Part shown: piece after piece, positions 15,186 through 26,447 of the stretch
How the letters are laid out: every line of letters begins with the position of its first letter
Position numbering within the stretch: the stretch's first letter is position 1
Assembly: GCA_030267565.1 (NCBI GenBank)
Contig: BRXU01000003.1
Coordinates: 744,001-808,000 of the forward strand
DNA: 64,000 nucleotides
Direction of reading: 5' to 3'
DNA from: Pleodorina starrii
Lineage: Eukaryota; Chlorophyta; Chlorophyceae; Chlamydomonadales; Volvocaceae
Translations under genes and position numbers: made by a program
Notes under the pieces: model-generated
Databases searched by the model: none
Seen by the model: only the letters and a program-made list of their open reading frames with translations
What the model was told of the DNA's origin: nothing

Positions 15186-18100
15186 GCCGCCCCTCAGCCA
15201 GTGCGCGCCTCCGCCTCTGCACCCCCGCCCCCTCCCAGTCCGGCCCCCTCCTCCTCCTCCTCCTCCAAGCCCGCCAAGGACCCGGCGGAAGTGCGGTCCG
15301 ACCTGATCAAGGGGTGCAAGACCATTCTCATGGAGCTCCAGGGTGGGTGGCTGGCTGGCTGGGTAATTAGAACGGCCCGGGACGAGGGAACGCAACGCAG
15401 TTACCTGGGGCGGGTGGTGGTTGACTGGGTGGGTGGCAGGCTGGGTGGGAGGGTGGGTGGTTGACTGGGTGGTTGACTGGGTGGCAGGCTGGGTGGGTGG
15501 GTGGGTGGCTGGCAGGCTGGCTGGCTGGCTCGATTCTGGGCGAGTGGAACCAGGAGGCTGGGTAGCTGGTGGGGAGTAGGTTGCTGCCGTATCTTTCTGG
15601 GTGGCCGGAGACCGGGGGTCCGGGATGCTGGTGGGATTGGTGCGAGCTCATGAGGGGGTTTACTCGAGGTCTCGTGTTCGACCCGGGGAGGGGGCGGTAT
15701 TCGAGGGGCAAGTGGGCAGGAACGGCCCGGTCTGGTATCCTGTCAGGCCAGTGATGGGCGGCCCTGTGGGAAGCAAGGCACCGTTGGTGCGCCGTTTGGG
15801 AGACCAACGTCTGTTCATAGACGGGTGCCTGCCGTTCTCCGCGTCTGACCGTCGGGCCGCCCCGGCGTAACCGGGACATTGCCCTTCGCCTTGCCCCCGC
15901 TTGGCTTGGTGTATCATGCTTGGTTCTCACGGTGCGAAAAGAGGCGGGCCCAGGGGCGGCTGCCTTACCACCAGCCGACCGGCAGAGCGCGACTCGCCGC
16001 CTGTGGACAACCCCTGGAACCCATGAAACCCTATAAGCAGCTCTCCCCCCCCGTTACTTGACCGTTCACGGGCTCCGGCCTATACGTGGATAACCCCGCC
16101 CCCGCGTATTTCCCAACAACCGCCTCTCTTCGCCTCTCCTCGCCTCGCTTCGCCTCTCTTCCTATGACAGCCGCCGCCTCCAGCGCCGCGCATCGACATG
16201 CCCCCAACCCTCACCCCCCACCCCCGGCTTGCCATGCATGACGTGCCCCCACCCCCACCCCCGTCCTTCCCCCGCCTCGCCACGCATGGACATGCCCTCA
16301 CCCCCCACCCCCGCCCCTCCCCCGCCTCGCCGCATCATCTCAGGCCTTGATTTTCCCCGCACCGATGTCCGGGGCTACTTCCAGTTTGTGGTGAAGCCGC
16401 CCACGGGGGTGGCCAAGACCTTTGAGCTGACCCGGGCGCGGGTGGGTGGCCAACTGGCCATGGCTGGGGTTGGGCATGAGTGGGTTTGGATGGGTGGGAC
16501 TGCAGCGGATGCTTATGTGGGTGTGGGCGGGTAAGGAAAGACAGCCCGAATCGGCAAGCTGCCTGCCTGGCTGGAATGCGGAGATGAAAGATAGCAGACT
16601 GGACGGGTTGAGGCAACCCAACCCTCGAATGGGGCGGACACACATCCCACGGGGCGCTGCAGCCCCCCTCCCTGGAGGCACAGGCCCGGGGGCACAGGCC
16701 TGGAGGCACAGGCCCTGACGCGTCCCTCCAGGCCCTGTCACTAAGACACGGGCGATCCTGAGGGCGATCCCCCGTTGCGATAGCTGTGGCACTGCGGGGC
16801 CTGCGACACTGTCGCAACCGAAGGGCCGCGTTCGTGTTTGGCAGTATCGAAGGACCGCATGCATCCGGCGTGCATCAGGCGCCCTCCCCACGTTGATGAT
16901 TGGCGAACTGCGCTTGCTCTGTGCATGTGTGTAAACTGTGCGTGTGAGTGCTCGAAGCCCTAGTACCCCAAACATCGTTGCTTCCTCCCCCGCGCTCTGC
17001 CCCTTCGTTCTCCCCCGGTCTGCTCGCAGGCGGTCGTGGAGCAATTGATTTTGGGGCAGGAGGAGGCGGTCACCGACATGGAGGCGCTCAAGGTACTCGG
17101 CGGGGGGGACTCGGCGGGGGTGTCGGCAGGGGTGTCGGCAGGGGGGAGTCGAGAGGGGAGTCGGCAGGGGAGTAAGGAGGGGACCTTTCCCGGGGAGGGT
17201 GTTGGCGGGAGGATGAGGGGAGGGTTGTGTGTGTAACTTTAGGAGGCGCCATACGGGAGGGTATGTGTGTATGTGTGTGTGGGTGTGTGTATGTGTGTGG
17301 GGGGTTATCCACGTATAGGCCGGAGCCCGTGAACGATAACGTATCAGAAGACGGGGGGGAGGTAAGAAGACGAATCACAGCAGCGAGGTAACCGACGGAG
17401 GCGACATGGAGGGGTGTCGGGAGGTGGACTGGGCGCCCGGGGGCAACTGGGGGATATGCTCTTGGTGCTGGAGGGGGCGGGAGGACCGCAGGAGGAGGAG
17501 CGCCAGGAGAGGAAAGACGGTCAGGCGGCCGGACGGAGGCGGAGGGCGGAGGGCGGAGGCTGGAGGGAGGGCGCGACGGAAGGCAGGGCGACCGCGAGGC
17601 CCGCGTAAAGCGTGGCACCGGACCCGTGCTCTGTCTCCCCTTCTCCGACACCTGCCTTGTTGCCTTCCGACCTGCTCCCATTCCCATCCTACGGAGACTC
17701 CCGCTTCCTTCCATCCACGCGACCCTGGCTCCGCCCCTTGCCTCCCTCCAGTCAGCTTGCCTACTCGGACTGTCCTCCGGTACCTCCCTCCCCCTTCCCC
17801 TCCCTCCTCGGTCATACCCTACCCCACACCCATGCCCACGCCCTTCCCCCCGTGCACGAGCTCCGGCCTCTCCCCCCTGGATTTGGATTATCCCCCTCCC
17901 TCCCTCCCTCCCTCCCTCCCTCCCTCCCTGGCGCCGTGCGGTTGGTTTCTTGTATACTTTCCTTCCGCCTCCGTCTCCACCCCCAACCTCAACCCAACGA
18001 TGCCTCTCTCTCTCATCTCCGTTATCCCCGTGCCCCCCCCCCGCCGATGTTGCCTGATCAGGCCGCGCAGCTGATGCTCTCGGAGATCTGGCGCTGGCGG

Positions 18101-19158
18101 CGTCGCGGCGGCGGCATGGACGACGAGACCGACCGCCCCAATTACGTTATCGCGCTGGAGGAGCTGCAGAAGATGGAGCCGGAGCAGATCGACCGGATCA
18201 CCTCATCGCTGGTGGGTTCGGGGCTAGTGCGTGTGTGGCGTGGGGTTGGGGCTAGTGCGTGTGGTGTGGGTTTGGGGCTAGTGCGTGTGGTGTGGGTTCG
18301 GGGCTGCCGCTGGCCCTCCGTGCACTGCCCTGTGCCCTGTGCCCTGCGTGCGCGTGTTTGCTCCGGAACCGTCCGTCATCCGGACCGCTGCACGCTCCTC
18401 CTCCGAGAAGCGCTCCCCCGGCCGCCGCCCACTGACCCTACTGCCCCTTACCTGTACTCCTGCCCCTCTCTGAGAAGACCGCACCCTCGTCGACGATTCG
18501 TTTGAGTTAACATCTTAACAATGGTGTCACATTGGGTCATTCAACCACCGCGAGTGCAACCCCCATACGGTAGCCGTCGGACTGCCCCCCGCCACAACGT
18601 CGGGTCCTTGATGCCTTCATGCCCTCGTGCCTTCATGCCCTTTGATGCCTTCTCATGCACAGCTTGACAACCTGCCGATCACCGAGGCTCAGAAGCGGGA
18701 GATGAGCGGTTCCGTGCAGCAGTGAGTGGGGGTTGGGGCGGCGGCTGGCATGACCCGTGGGTCGGTGCCGACGGGGTGTAGGGATTCGACGCATTGCCTG
18801 CATTGCCTGCCCGGCTCTTCCTTCACCCCCGCAGCCCCCAGGGCTAACAGCCGCCCACTCATCTCCGGACATCATAGCCGGGGCCAACGCGCTGGCTGCT
18901 GCTGCTTCTTTCATTCAACATGCCACTCCCTGAACCCACCTCCATCCCCCAACCCCCGTTCTATTCTTCCTTACATTAGTTTATTACGAGAACGAAACCG
19001 AACCGAACGCCGAAACACACTATTTTACCCCCTCACCCCTCTTCACCCCCCGTTTACCTGTCAGGGCCGCAATCGCCGGTATCAACGGCGCCGTGTGGGG
19101 CAGCCTGGCTGCCTCCCTGCTGTTCCTGCTCGTATTCAACTTCGTGCGAAGCTCCTGA
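15186..19158 (+). CDS. Unrecognised protein with C-terminal membrane anchor, probably plastid-targeted (5' end missing)
   Basis: Exons 15186-15342, 16344-16441, 17030-17092, 18062-18211, 18663-18721 and 19065-19158 join without a frame break. The N-terminal part seen is Ala/Pro/Ser-rich (transit-peptide-like) and leads into SDLIKGCKTILMELQ. A segment LDFPRTDVRGYFQFVVKPPTG follows, then a charged helical region (EEAVTDMEALK, MLSEIWRWRRRGG), and ITEAQKREMSGSV. The protein ends in one hydrophobic helix, GAVWGSLAASLLFLLVFNF, followed by VRSS-stop. The layout is that of a tail-anchored protein with an N-terminal presequence. I do not recognise the family. The initiating exon was not identified. 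A TGTAA signal lies about 310 bases after the stop. Confidence 0.7.
16071..16097 (+). repeat. 27-bp interspersed motif, copy 1
   Basis: Begins GGCTCCGGCCTATACGTGG and continues ATAACCCC. Identical or near-identical copies lie at 17301-17327 (inverted), 26573-26600 (inverted), 43023-43050 (inverted, degenerate) and 46212-46238. Copies 1-3 also share flanking GTTCACG-type sequence, so the real unit is probably 40-60 bp. Confidence 0.85.
17301..17327 (-). repeat. 27-bp interspersed motif, copy 2
   Basis: Exact inverse of copy 1, in the intron after the exon ending at 17092. It is flanked by GTGAACGATAACG on the right, as in copy 3. Confidence 0.85.
18752..18763. repeat. GACCCRYGGGTC palindrome (intron copy)
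   Basis: Perfect GACCCGTGGGTC in the last intron of the membrane-anchor gene. Confidence 0.85.
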
Positions 19159-21371
19159 GCTGGTTCCGTGCGCTGCGGTGCGGTGCGGTGGATGCTTCAG
19201 TGGGCTCTGTGCGGGGCTCTGGGCGGGCCCCACCAAGCAACCCTCGCGCGGAAAGGGTGGGTCGGTTGCTTTGGGAGTTCTGCGTGTGAGTTCGCCCGCA
19301 GGCAGCTGCGGGCGATGCTGGTGCCGCCAGCAACCGTGCGCACGTGCTTGGCCTGCTTGTCCTTGGTGCGGATGTGACGGTCCAACCGCATGTGGAGGTT
19401 TTATGGAGACCGACTCCCTCTTCCGGCGCGTATGGTTTATTTTTGACGCAGTATCGGGCAGTGTCGTATGTAAGGGTGCCGTGAGCTCGCATGGGTTTTC
19501 CGTCGGGTCGGATGGCATGGGGGTGGAGAAGTAGCGCACCATTTTGTATTCTGTTCTTTTGTTGTGGATGTGGTTGTTGCGGGAGTGAAAGTGTGTCACA
19601 TGAGCTCGGAAGGAAGGGTGGAGCCGGCGGGCCAGCGGACCATGCGCTGCAGCGGAGACGACCCGAGAGAGAGCGAAAAGAAAGCGCACCCGGACTCAGA
19701 CAGCATTCTGTTCTTGCGTGTGTATGCATGGAGGGGGAGGGGTTTGAGGATTCATGCACACGGTCTTCACGCTCACATGCGCGCTACGATGCGCGCGCTC
19801 CACTGCGCATCGCTGTTAAGGTACTTTGCTGGACGCTTGGCTGCGCTAAGAATCGACGTGGCGCTGGTGACTGCGGGGGATCCTCTTACCGGTATTAGGA
19901 AGTCGTCAAGGTGCTTGGTGCGGGGGTTTGGGAGGGGGGCGCGAGCGGACCGCGACCCACGGGTCATAAATCTGCAACCGTTGTTGTGGTGGTTGTTATG
20001 GCGGGCTGCACGAGTGCAGACCCTCTTATTGGGGGGGAGGGGGCCCAAGAGCCACGGGGCCAACCAGCAACCGTTATCGCTTGGCCTCGCCGTCGCCTGC
20101 TCCCCAGTTCCCACACCCCGTCCGCCAACGTCGCCTGCGTTTCAGCCACAGCTGCGGTTCGTTAATACGGCAAGCCGCGGCGCACCCCAGCTGCCCCAAT
20201 GCGGCGCACCCCAGCTGCCCCCTTGGGTGGGTTTAAGACCACCCCCTGTGTGGTGGCGCGTGCTGACAGGGGATGGGTGCTGAAGGGTGGACAACAGCAG
20301 CCAAGGACAGGAGGTGCGCCGCCGCAGGGAGGGCACTGCATGGGGCGGGGGCCGTCAAAAGTTTTCCTCACCGGTGTGCGTACGGCAACACGAACCCACC
20401 AAACTCTTCACACGAGTCTTGAGCCCACTACTGTAACAGCCACAGACAGCTTCGAGCCCACGCGCCGTTCGTCGGCAAGGCAGGGTGGCCGCTTGGAGAT
20501 GCCAAGTTGGCGCCCATGCATGCCTTATGTTTCGGTCGGTCAGACCCGTTTGCACTCGGGCGGGCATGCGGGTTTCAGGGCCGGGGTGAAAGTTTCGACG
20601 GGCGCGAGTATACCAATCGGGGAGGGGCGCACGCACCAATGATGTATAGACGTACGGAGCGGCACAGGTAGGCCGTACAGACAGGGACTGACTGAGCAAG
20701 AAAACTTGGTCGGGCGGAGGGGCACTGCGGGACGGGAGTTGTGGTGGCTTTGGCCCGCTTCGTTCGTTGGCTGGCGGACGAACGGCCCCTCCGGGGCCGT
20801 CTTTCGTTCGGCCGGCCGGGACGAACCGGATGAACGCCTGAAACCGGCCGGAAAATTGCCCGTTCCACCAGGTGTCCGGTAAACTCGCCTCCTGGCGGCA
20901 ATGGGTCGCAGTGCGAATCTTGATGCATCGAGATCGCCCCTTCATATACAGCGTTCCCCGCCAGGCCCCACCCGTAGGTACCGTACTTCCGTTGCCTTAC
21001 CTGGCGTTACCTTAATGAACAATCGCCCCCAGAGTCTCACACCAACTCAGGAAGATTGCAGCTTGTTGTTTGTCGGTCCTTAAGGGAATGTCATAGGACG
21101 AGGAGGACGACGTGAGGGTCCTTGCGGCAATTCAAGATAGAGGTAGCCACACCAGCTACCGTACGCCCACCATAATTTTCGATTAAAGAGGCCCTGACAG
21201 GTCACTAGATAGCAGTGGCCTATTCGACGGACGTGAGACGTATTTGTGAGCGGGCTCCTGCAAGGTATACGATGCCTCATCAGGGCTGATAATCCTGAGC
21301 TGGAGTTCTCGTCCGAGTGAGCTGGTAGCGTTGGCGCATAGCCCCATGTTCTGGAAATTCTAGCATCTATT
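19159..21371. other. No gene recognised
   Basis: Apart from the 3' region of the preceding gene, this holds a perfect GACCCACGGGTC palindrome at 19954-19965 and a duplicated ~20-bp unit (CGGCGCACCCCAGCTGCCCC) near 20175-20222. No coherent exon chain is visible. Confidence 0.5.
19469..19473 (+). promoter_or_regulatory. TGTAA polyadenylation-type signal
   Basis: TGTAA, the usual volvocalean polyadenylation signal, lies about 310 bases downstream of the stop at 19158 on the same strand. Confidence 0.45.
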
Positions 21372-22307
21372 TTGATGAACTTTCCAATATACGCAGACCC
21401 AGGACATGATGACGCCCTCATCCATAATTACAACTGCGCCCGGTACTATAACGCATTCTTTTACGGCCGCGGCCACCGAAAACATCGACGATCGTTATTG
21501 GAAGTATGTGACATATGGAAGAAGACCACTCCTGACCACTCCATAGAAATGGACGCCGCGCTCGCCGATGCCACCCGCACTCGTCAGGAGTCGGCCGCCT
21601 CTGAGTTGACTGCGTGGCTCGACGGCGTCGGTGAGGGGGCGTGGCTGGGCAACGTCACGCCCGAATACCAGCTGGTATACTTGGTGGAGTGGTGGGAGCC
21701 GAACCACCGGGCGCGGGGCCGCAAGCAGCCGGAACCCGGTCCGGACGCAGTTCAGGGCGTGCTGTCTTCGCTCAGCGGCTGGTTTATTACGCGGCTTGGT
21801 CGCGTGGGCCCGTACAACCCCATCACGGGTGAGGGCAACCCCTGCGACAGCCCTTGGGTCGCCGACTACCGTGCGGGCTACAAGAGGCTGCAGATGCTGG
21901 CTGGGTACGAGGAGGTTTCTGCGGTGCCGCTCGCACCCGAAACGTACGAGCGCTTGTGCGAGTACTTGATGAGCCAGGTGGAGGCGGCGCCGGACGACCG
22001 CACGGAGTTGCTCTACTGCCGCGACCTGCTCTGTGCGCAGTTCATGTACCAGACTGCGTCGCGCGGTTTCGACACTGGCCGGCTGGGGTTCGGCGACTTC
22101 TGTGATCCAGCGCAACCCAACATGCCAGACGGGCGGCTCCCTTTGCCGCCGCCGTGGGACTGGGCGGCTGGAACGTCGTACGTGCTGTGCGTGCGGCAGC
22201 ACGGCACCAAGACCTTTCGGCTCCAGCGAGCTCCCACGGCTTATCTGCTGCCAAACTCCGCTCGCCCGGCGTTGTGCTTTCCCCAGACGCTGGCTCGCTA
22301 TGTATGA
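21372..22307 (+). mobile_element. Tyrosine-recombinase-like transposon ORF, truncated
   Basis: One open frame of up to 311 codons. From about residue 75 it reads as a phage-integrase-like protein: a helical N-terminal domain (VQGVLSSLSGWFITRLGRVGP), then FMYQTASRGFDTGRLGFGDF in the place where tyrosine recombinases carry the first catalytic Arg. HGTKTFRL follows at the catalytic-Lys hairpin position. The frame is then cut by the 180-bp duplicated spacer, so the His-x-x-Arg and Tyr parts are absent. DIRS-, Crypton- and related YR elements occur in volvocalean genomes. The first ~70 codons are outside the inverted repeat and may not belong to the element. Family assignment is a judgement from two motifs. 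Confidence 0.45.
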
Positions 22308-22600
22308 GCCGGAACAAGTAGTCGCCTACGGTATAACCCGCGGCGTCGGGCTGCCTGGCGCACCATACATAACAACCAGCGTCTGGGGAAAGCAAAACGC
22401 CGGGCGCCGCGCCGGGCGGCTTATCTGCTGCCAAACTCCGCTCGCCCGGCGTTGTGCTTTCCCCAGACGCTGGCTCGCTATGTATGAGCCGGAACAAGTA
22501 GTCGCCTACGGTATAACCCGCGGCGTCGGGCTGCCTGGCGCACCATACATAACAACCAGCGTCTGGGGAAAGCACAACGCCGGGCGAGCGAAGTTTGGCA
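22241..22600. repeat. Two 180-bp tandem units at the foldback centre
   Basis: The string TTATCTGCTGCCAAACTCCG starts at 22241 and again at 22421, and the intervening 180 bp are almost identical. Each unit is itself palindromic: CCCCAGACGCTGG near its left returns as CCAGCGTCTGGGG near its right, around a ~85-base loop. Confidence 0.9.
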
Positions 22601-23270
22601 GCAGATAAGCCGCGGGAGCTCGCTGGAGCCGAAAGGTCTTGGTGCCGCGCTGCCGCACGCACAGCATGTACGACGTTCCAGCCGCCCAGTCCCACGGCGG
22701 CGGCAAAGGGAGCCGCCCGTCTGGCATGTTGGGTTGCGCCGGATCACAGAAGTCGCCGAACCCCAGCCGGCCAGTGTTGAAACCACGCGACGCAGTCTGG
22801 TACATGAACTGCGCACAGAGCAGGTCGCGGCAGTAGAGCAACTCCGTGCGGGCGTCCGGCGCCGCCTCCACCTGGCTCATCAAGTACTCGCACAAGTGCT
22901 CGTACTTTTCGGGTGCGAGCGGCACTTACCGTGGAAACCTCCTCGTACCCAGCCAGCATCTGCAGCCTCTTGTAGCCCGCACGGTAGTCAGCAACCCAAG
23001 GGCTGTCGCAGGGGTTGCCCTCACCCGTGATGGGGTTGTACGGGCCCACGCGACCAAGCCGCGTAATAAACCAGCCGCTGAGCGAAGACAGCACGCCCTG
23101 AACTGCGTCCGGACCGGGTTCCGGCTGCTTGCGGCCCCGCGCCCGGTGGTTCGGCTCCCACCACTCCAGCCACCAAGTATACCAGCAGGTATTCGGGCGT
23201 GACGTTGCCCAGCCACGCCCCCTCACCGACGCCGTCGAGCCACGCAGACAACTCAGAGGCGGCCGACTCC
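22596..23270 (-). pseudogene. Frameshifted inverted copy of the recombinase-like ORF
   Basis: The minus strand translates in pieces to the same protein as 21587-22250 (ELSAWLDGVGEGAWLGNVTP, then SLSGWFITRLGRVGPYNPIT, then FMYQTASRGFNTGRLGFGDF). Two 4-bp insertions shift the frame between pieces. Confidence 0.75.
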
Positions 23271-23888
23271 TTCGCCAGCCCCCGCGAGTAATAACCCGGG
23301 AGCGGCGGCGGCTGCGAGCACCGAGGCAGCTGAGACACGCGGGCCAGGTGAAGCCCAGCGAAGGTCGGCCGAGCCTGCGCCACCAGCACGCAAGTGAGAG
23401 CGAGCCCCGGTAGACACGCGAGGCTTGCGAGTCTCACCGGCGACAAATAAAGGGGGCGAAGAGCCGAACAGCCCGGGCGCTGGGGCAGCGGCAGGAAGCC
23501 GAACGTCCACGAAGCGCGCCGGCGGCGAAACACGCCCGGGAACGGAGACCTCAGGGACCTACATACACCACAAGCCCGAACGAGCCACCTGAGGTCAGCC
23601 TTCGGCGCTTCAAGAAACTGAATGAAAAGAAGCAAACCCACTTGTCCCAGGTCCAGAGCCAAGCCCAGGCCAGTTTGGGAGAGGTCAAGCACCAAGGGAG
23701 AAGCCGACGACCCGCGTGACAGTGACCCATCGCGAGAGCCAGCGGGGCTGGGAACCCCGCCAGCGTCGGAGGTACCTGCAACCAGACGAGTTAAACCAAG
23801 CTGAAGAAGCCCGACAACCCGGCTTCGAGCGAGTCGGTACCGCGAGCGTTTCGCCAACCCTTGGACGTACCGCTCGCGACGTCCGCAG

Positions 23889-24349
23889 GGAAGCCGGTAG
23901 TGGCAATATTGAGGATGATGCCACTGCCAGCAGCTATAGTAGTGGCAGCAGTTCTACCTCCACAAGCAGCAGCGGTCAACCCACCACCACCACCACTGCC
24001 GCCGACAGGGCTAATAGCCCTGCTGCATCAGCAGGATTCGAGTCATCGTCGACAACAGCCTCACCCTCCGTCTCCCCAGGCAGGTGGTGGTGGTGGCGGA
24101 ACTGGTGGTGAGGTTGGGGCTCCATTATTGGGCCCAGCAGGGGCCGCCGACGCGGCTGCAAGATCTGCTCCTGCCAGCGGCGGCAGTGGTGAGGGTGGCT
24201 CGGGCGGCGCTGCCGGCACAACACAAGCCGCGCGGGCCGCGCTGATTGGGGTTTTCAGTGCGCTGGGGCTGGTGGCAGTGGTGGCTGGGGTCGCGGGCTG
24301 GATCTGGAAGCGGGCCCGCGTCCAAGGCTCGCGTGTTGTGCCGATCTAG
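23889..24349 (+). CDS. Possible 3' exons of a single-pass membrane protein
   Basis: After an acceptor-like CAG at 23886-23888, one frame is Ser/Thr-rich (SSGSSSTSTSSSGQPTTTTT). After a second CAG near 24080, another frame is Gly-rich and ends in a clear hydrophobic helix, ALIGVFSALGLVAVVAGVAGWIW, followed by a short basic tail, KRARVQGSRVVPI-stop at 24349. Ser/Thr- or Gly-rich juxtamembrane linkers with a C-terminal helix are common in algal surface proteins. Upstream exons are not visible; the transposon foldback ends only 600 bp away and may have displaced them. The splice structure is unresolved. Confidence 0.35.
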
Positions 24350-24748
24350 TAGTGCCGGGTTTTGGGTAAAGGGTTTCCCGCTTTCCCCGTTCCCAGTTCC
24401 CCCCCTCCACCATAAGCACGGAACTTCAGACTTTTCTGTCCATCGTTGGGTACGTGACAGGCAGCCGGCTGCGATTCCGCATGCGATCTTCGCTCGCTCC
24501 ATTTGCCTTACTTCGAGTTATAACGAATGATAGTGTTGACTGTTGAGCGAGTGTCCTGACCACGTGGACGTGGACTACGTGCGTGCGAGTTCGTTGCAGC
24601 ATGGCTTGGGCTGCCTCGCTGCCCGCGTGCCGAGGGTGCGGACTGCGCAGTACAGTGCGTGCGTGCGTGCGAAGCTAATCGTACCCGCACAGCCCAGGCT
24701 GATGGCTTGCTTCCTGTGTTGTGACACGAGCAAGCCGTAATCGGGTGT

Positions 24749-24803
24749 ATCTCATGGATGTATGAATACGGGGCCTTCCCTGACATCCAGCCATGGGCCC
24801 GGG
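24749..24803. repeat. ~55-bp interspersed repeat, copy 1
   Basis: Shares GGGGCCTTCCCTGACATCCA, a preceding TATCTCATGGATG and a following CAGCCATGGGC with a copy at about 45917-45973 inside a kinesin intron. Confidence 0.8.
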
Positions 24804-24893
24804 GGGCGATTGCAGCCTCATATCGCGCTAGTCCGGCGATCGATGGGGCGACAAGGCGCACGTTCCGTCCGTGCACGGCACGTATGACGCTAT

Positions 24894-24905
24894 GACCCAT
24901 GGGTC
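24894..24905. repeat. GACCCRYGGGTC palindrome (intergenic copy)
   Basis: Perfect GACCCATGGGTC between the membrane-protein tail and the SKL gene. Confidence 0.85.
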
Positions 24906-25278
24906 ATGAGTCCACGGGCGTCACTCGGTGACACGTGACCGCAGCACAGCACTCGCCCCAGCCCCGACCAACCCCCTTCCCCATCCCCCACCTGCCGTGC
25001 CATCAAACACGCACGCACACACACATGAGCTGAATGCCCCCACCCGGCCACTCAGCAGGTCCACAGACGCAGGTCCTGGAACCCGCAAGCCAGCTTGCAA
25101 GCAGCGGGGCTGTCCCTGGGCACACCCTCCTGTACCCCTAAACCCTCGCGACCGCGGCGCTCTCCTCCGCCAGCCCCCCAACCTGCTGGCCACCCGCCCT
25201 CCCACCGACCTAATTGTCCCCCCTCTCTCTCCCTCCCTCCCTTCCCCGCAAAGCCGGCGCTCACGGCCTTGAACCACC

Positions 25279-26414
25279 TCACGGCGCCACTGCCGCCGCC
25301 GCCGCCGACCCCTCCGTCGCCGCCGCCGCCGCCGGCTCCTGTCCTTCGAATCCCGCCAGCGGCTTCCTGTCCGCCGCCAGCGTCTGCAGCACGGGGCTCC
25401 ACCCTGCCGGCTGCAGCTCCGGCCAGTCTCCTCTGCAGCCCAGCTCCACGTACTGGCGCTTGCGGTCGGCCAGCTCGGGGTGCTCCTGACGGGGGAGGGA
25501 GGGAGGGAGGGAGAGGAAGGGTACGGTAAGAAAGAAGATGCCGCAGCGTGGGAGGGAGAGGAAGGGTAAGAAAGAAGGCGCCGCGGCGAAGGGCCGCAGC
25601 GAGTACCGCAGCGAAGGGACGGAGGCGGCGTTAGGGTAAGGATACCTAGATCTAAGACCCTTACCCTACCCCCACCCCACCCCACCCCACCCCTCCCTCA
25701 CCGCCAGATGGTCACTGAGTCGCGGCATCAGCAGCTCCGCCACCGCCTTGGCCCGGTTGTCCAGGCTGTTGCCGCCCTTGACCGCAAAGCCCTTTTGGAC
25801 CTGTAAGGGCGATGCGAACGACCCGCGGGTCGGTTATGGGCCAGCAAGGCGCGGAGGGAGACGCCGCATCGACCCACGGGTCAGTTATGGGCCCGGGAAG
25901 CGGGAGGAGGGAGACGCGGCGCACTGGCGCAAGAGACCGCAGAGAAAACGGAGAAAACCTGGAAAGAGCTCCGAGGCGGCTCCGAGGCCGGATCGACAAC
26001 GCCTTCCGGCGACCCGCTCCACCTCCCCCAAAACACACCCAGTAGCGCTTTTCCAGTGCAATAGCGCCTCCAGCGCACCAACAATCCGGGGTCCCGGCAC
26101 CGTCCAACCAATGCGCCTAATGACTTGAGGCCTACTTACCCTGCTGCGCACCACGACCTCCGCCTTGCCCTCAAACAGCGCCCGCTCCGGGGTCCGTGCC
26201 TTGGGTCGCAGCTTGTCCTCCTCGTCTGCATAAAGTACGGCAACAAGTACGGCACATAGTACGGCACATGAGTACGACAGCGATAGACCGATAGTGGACC
26301 ATCATCTCGCTCTACTCGCGTAGCTTCCTAATCCCGACTGGCCCCGTCCGACAGCGCACTCACAAACCCGAAAGCCCCACACGACAACAAGGCCAGCCGG
26401 AAAGCGCGACGTTG

Positions 26415-26447
<33 letters not shown>

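Larger units (their letters stand above)
21587..23270. repeat. 1.7-kb inverted repeat (foldback) of the recombinase-like sequence
   Basis: The left arm from 21587 (GGAGTCGGCCGCCT) reappears in reverse complement ending at 23270 (AGGCGGCCGACTCC), with the YR-like ORF sequence matching along about 700 bp per arm. The right arm has at least two 4-bp insertions relative to the left (near 22930 and 23160). These break its frame, while the left arm stays open. The arms meet in a tandemly duplicated palindromic spacer. Confidence 0.85.

Noticed and set aside
20782..20800. GC hairpin followed by CTTT resembling a bacterial terminator
   Set aside because: Nothing else here is bacterial and the T run is too short; chance palindromes of this size are common in GC-rich DNA.
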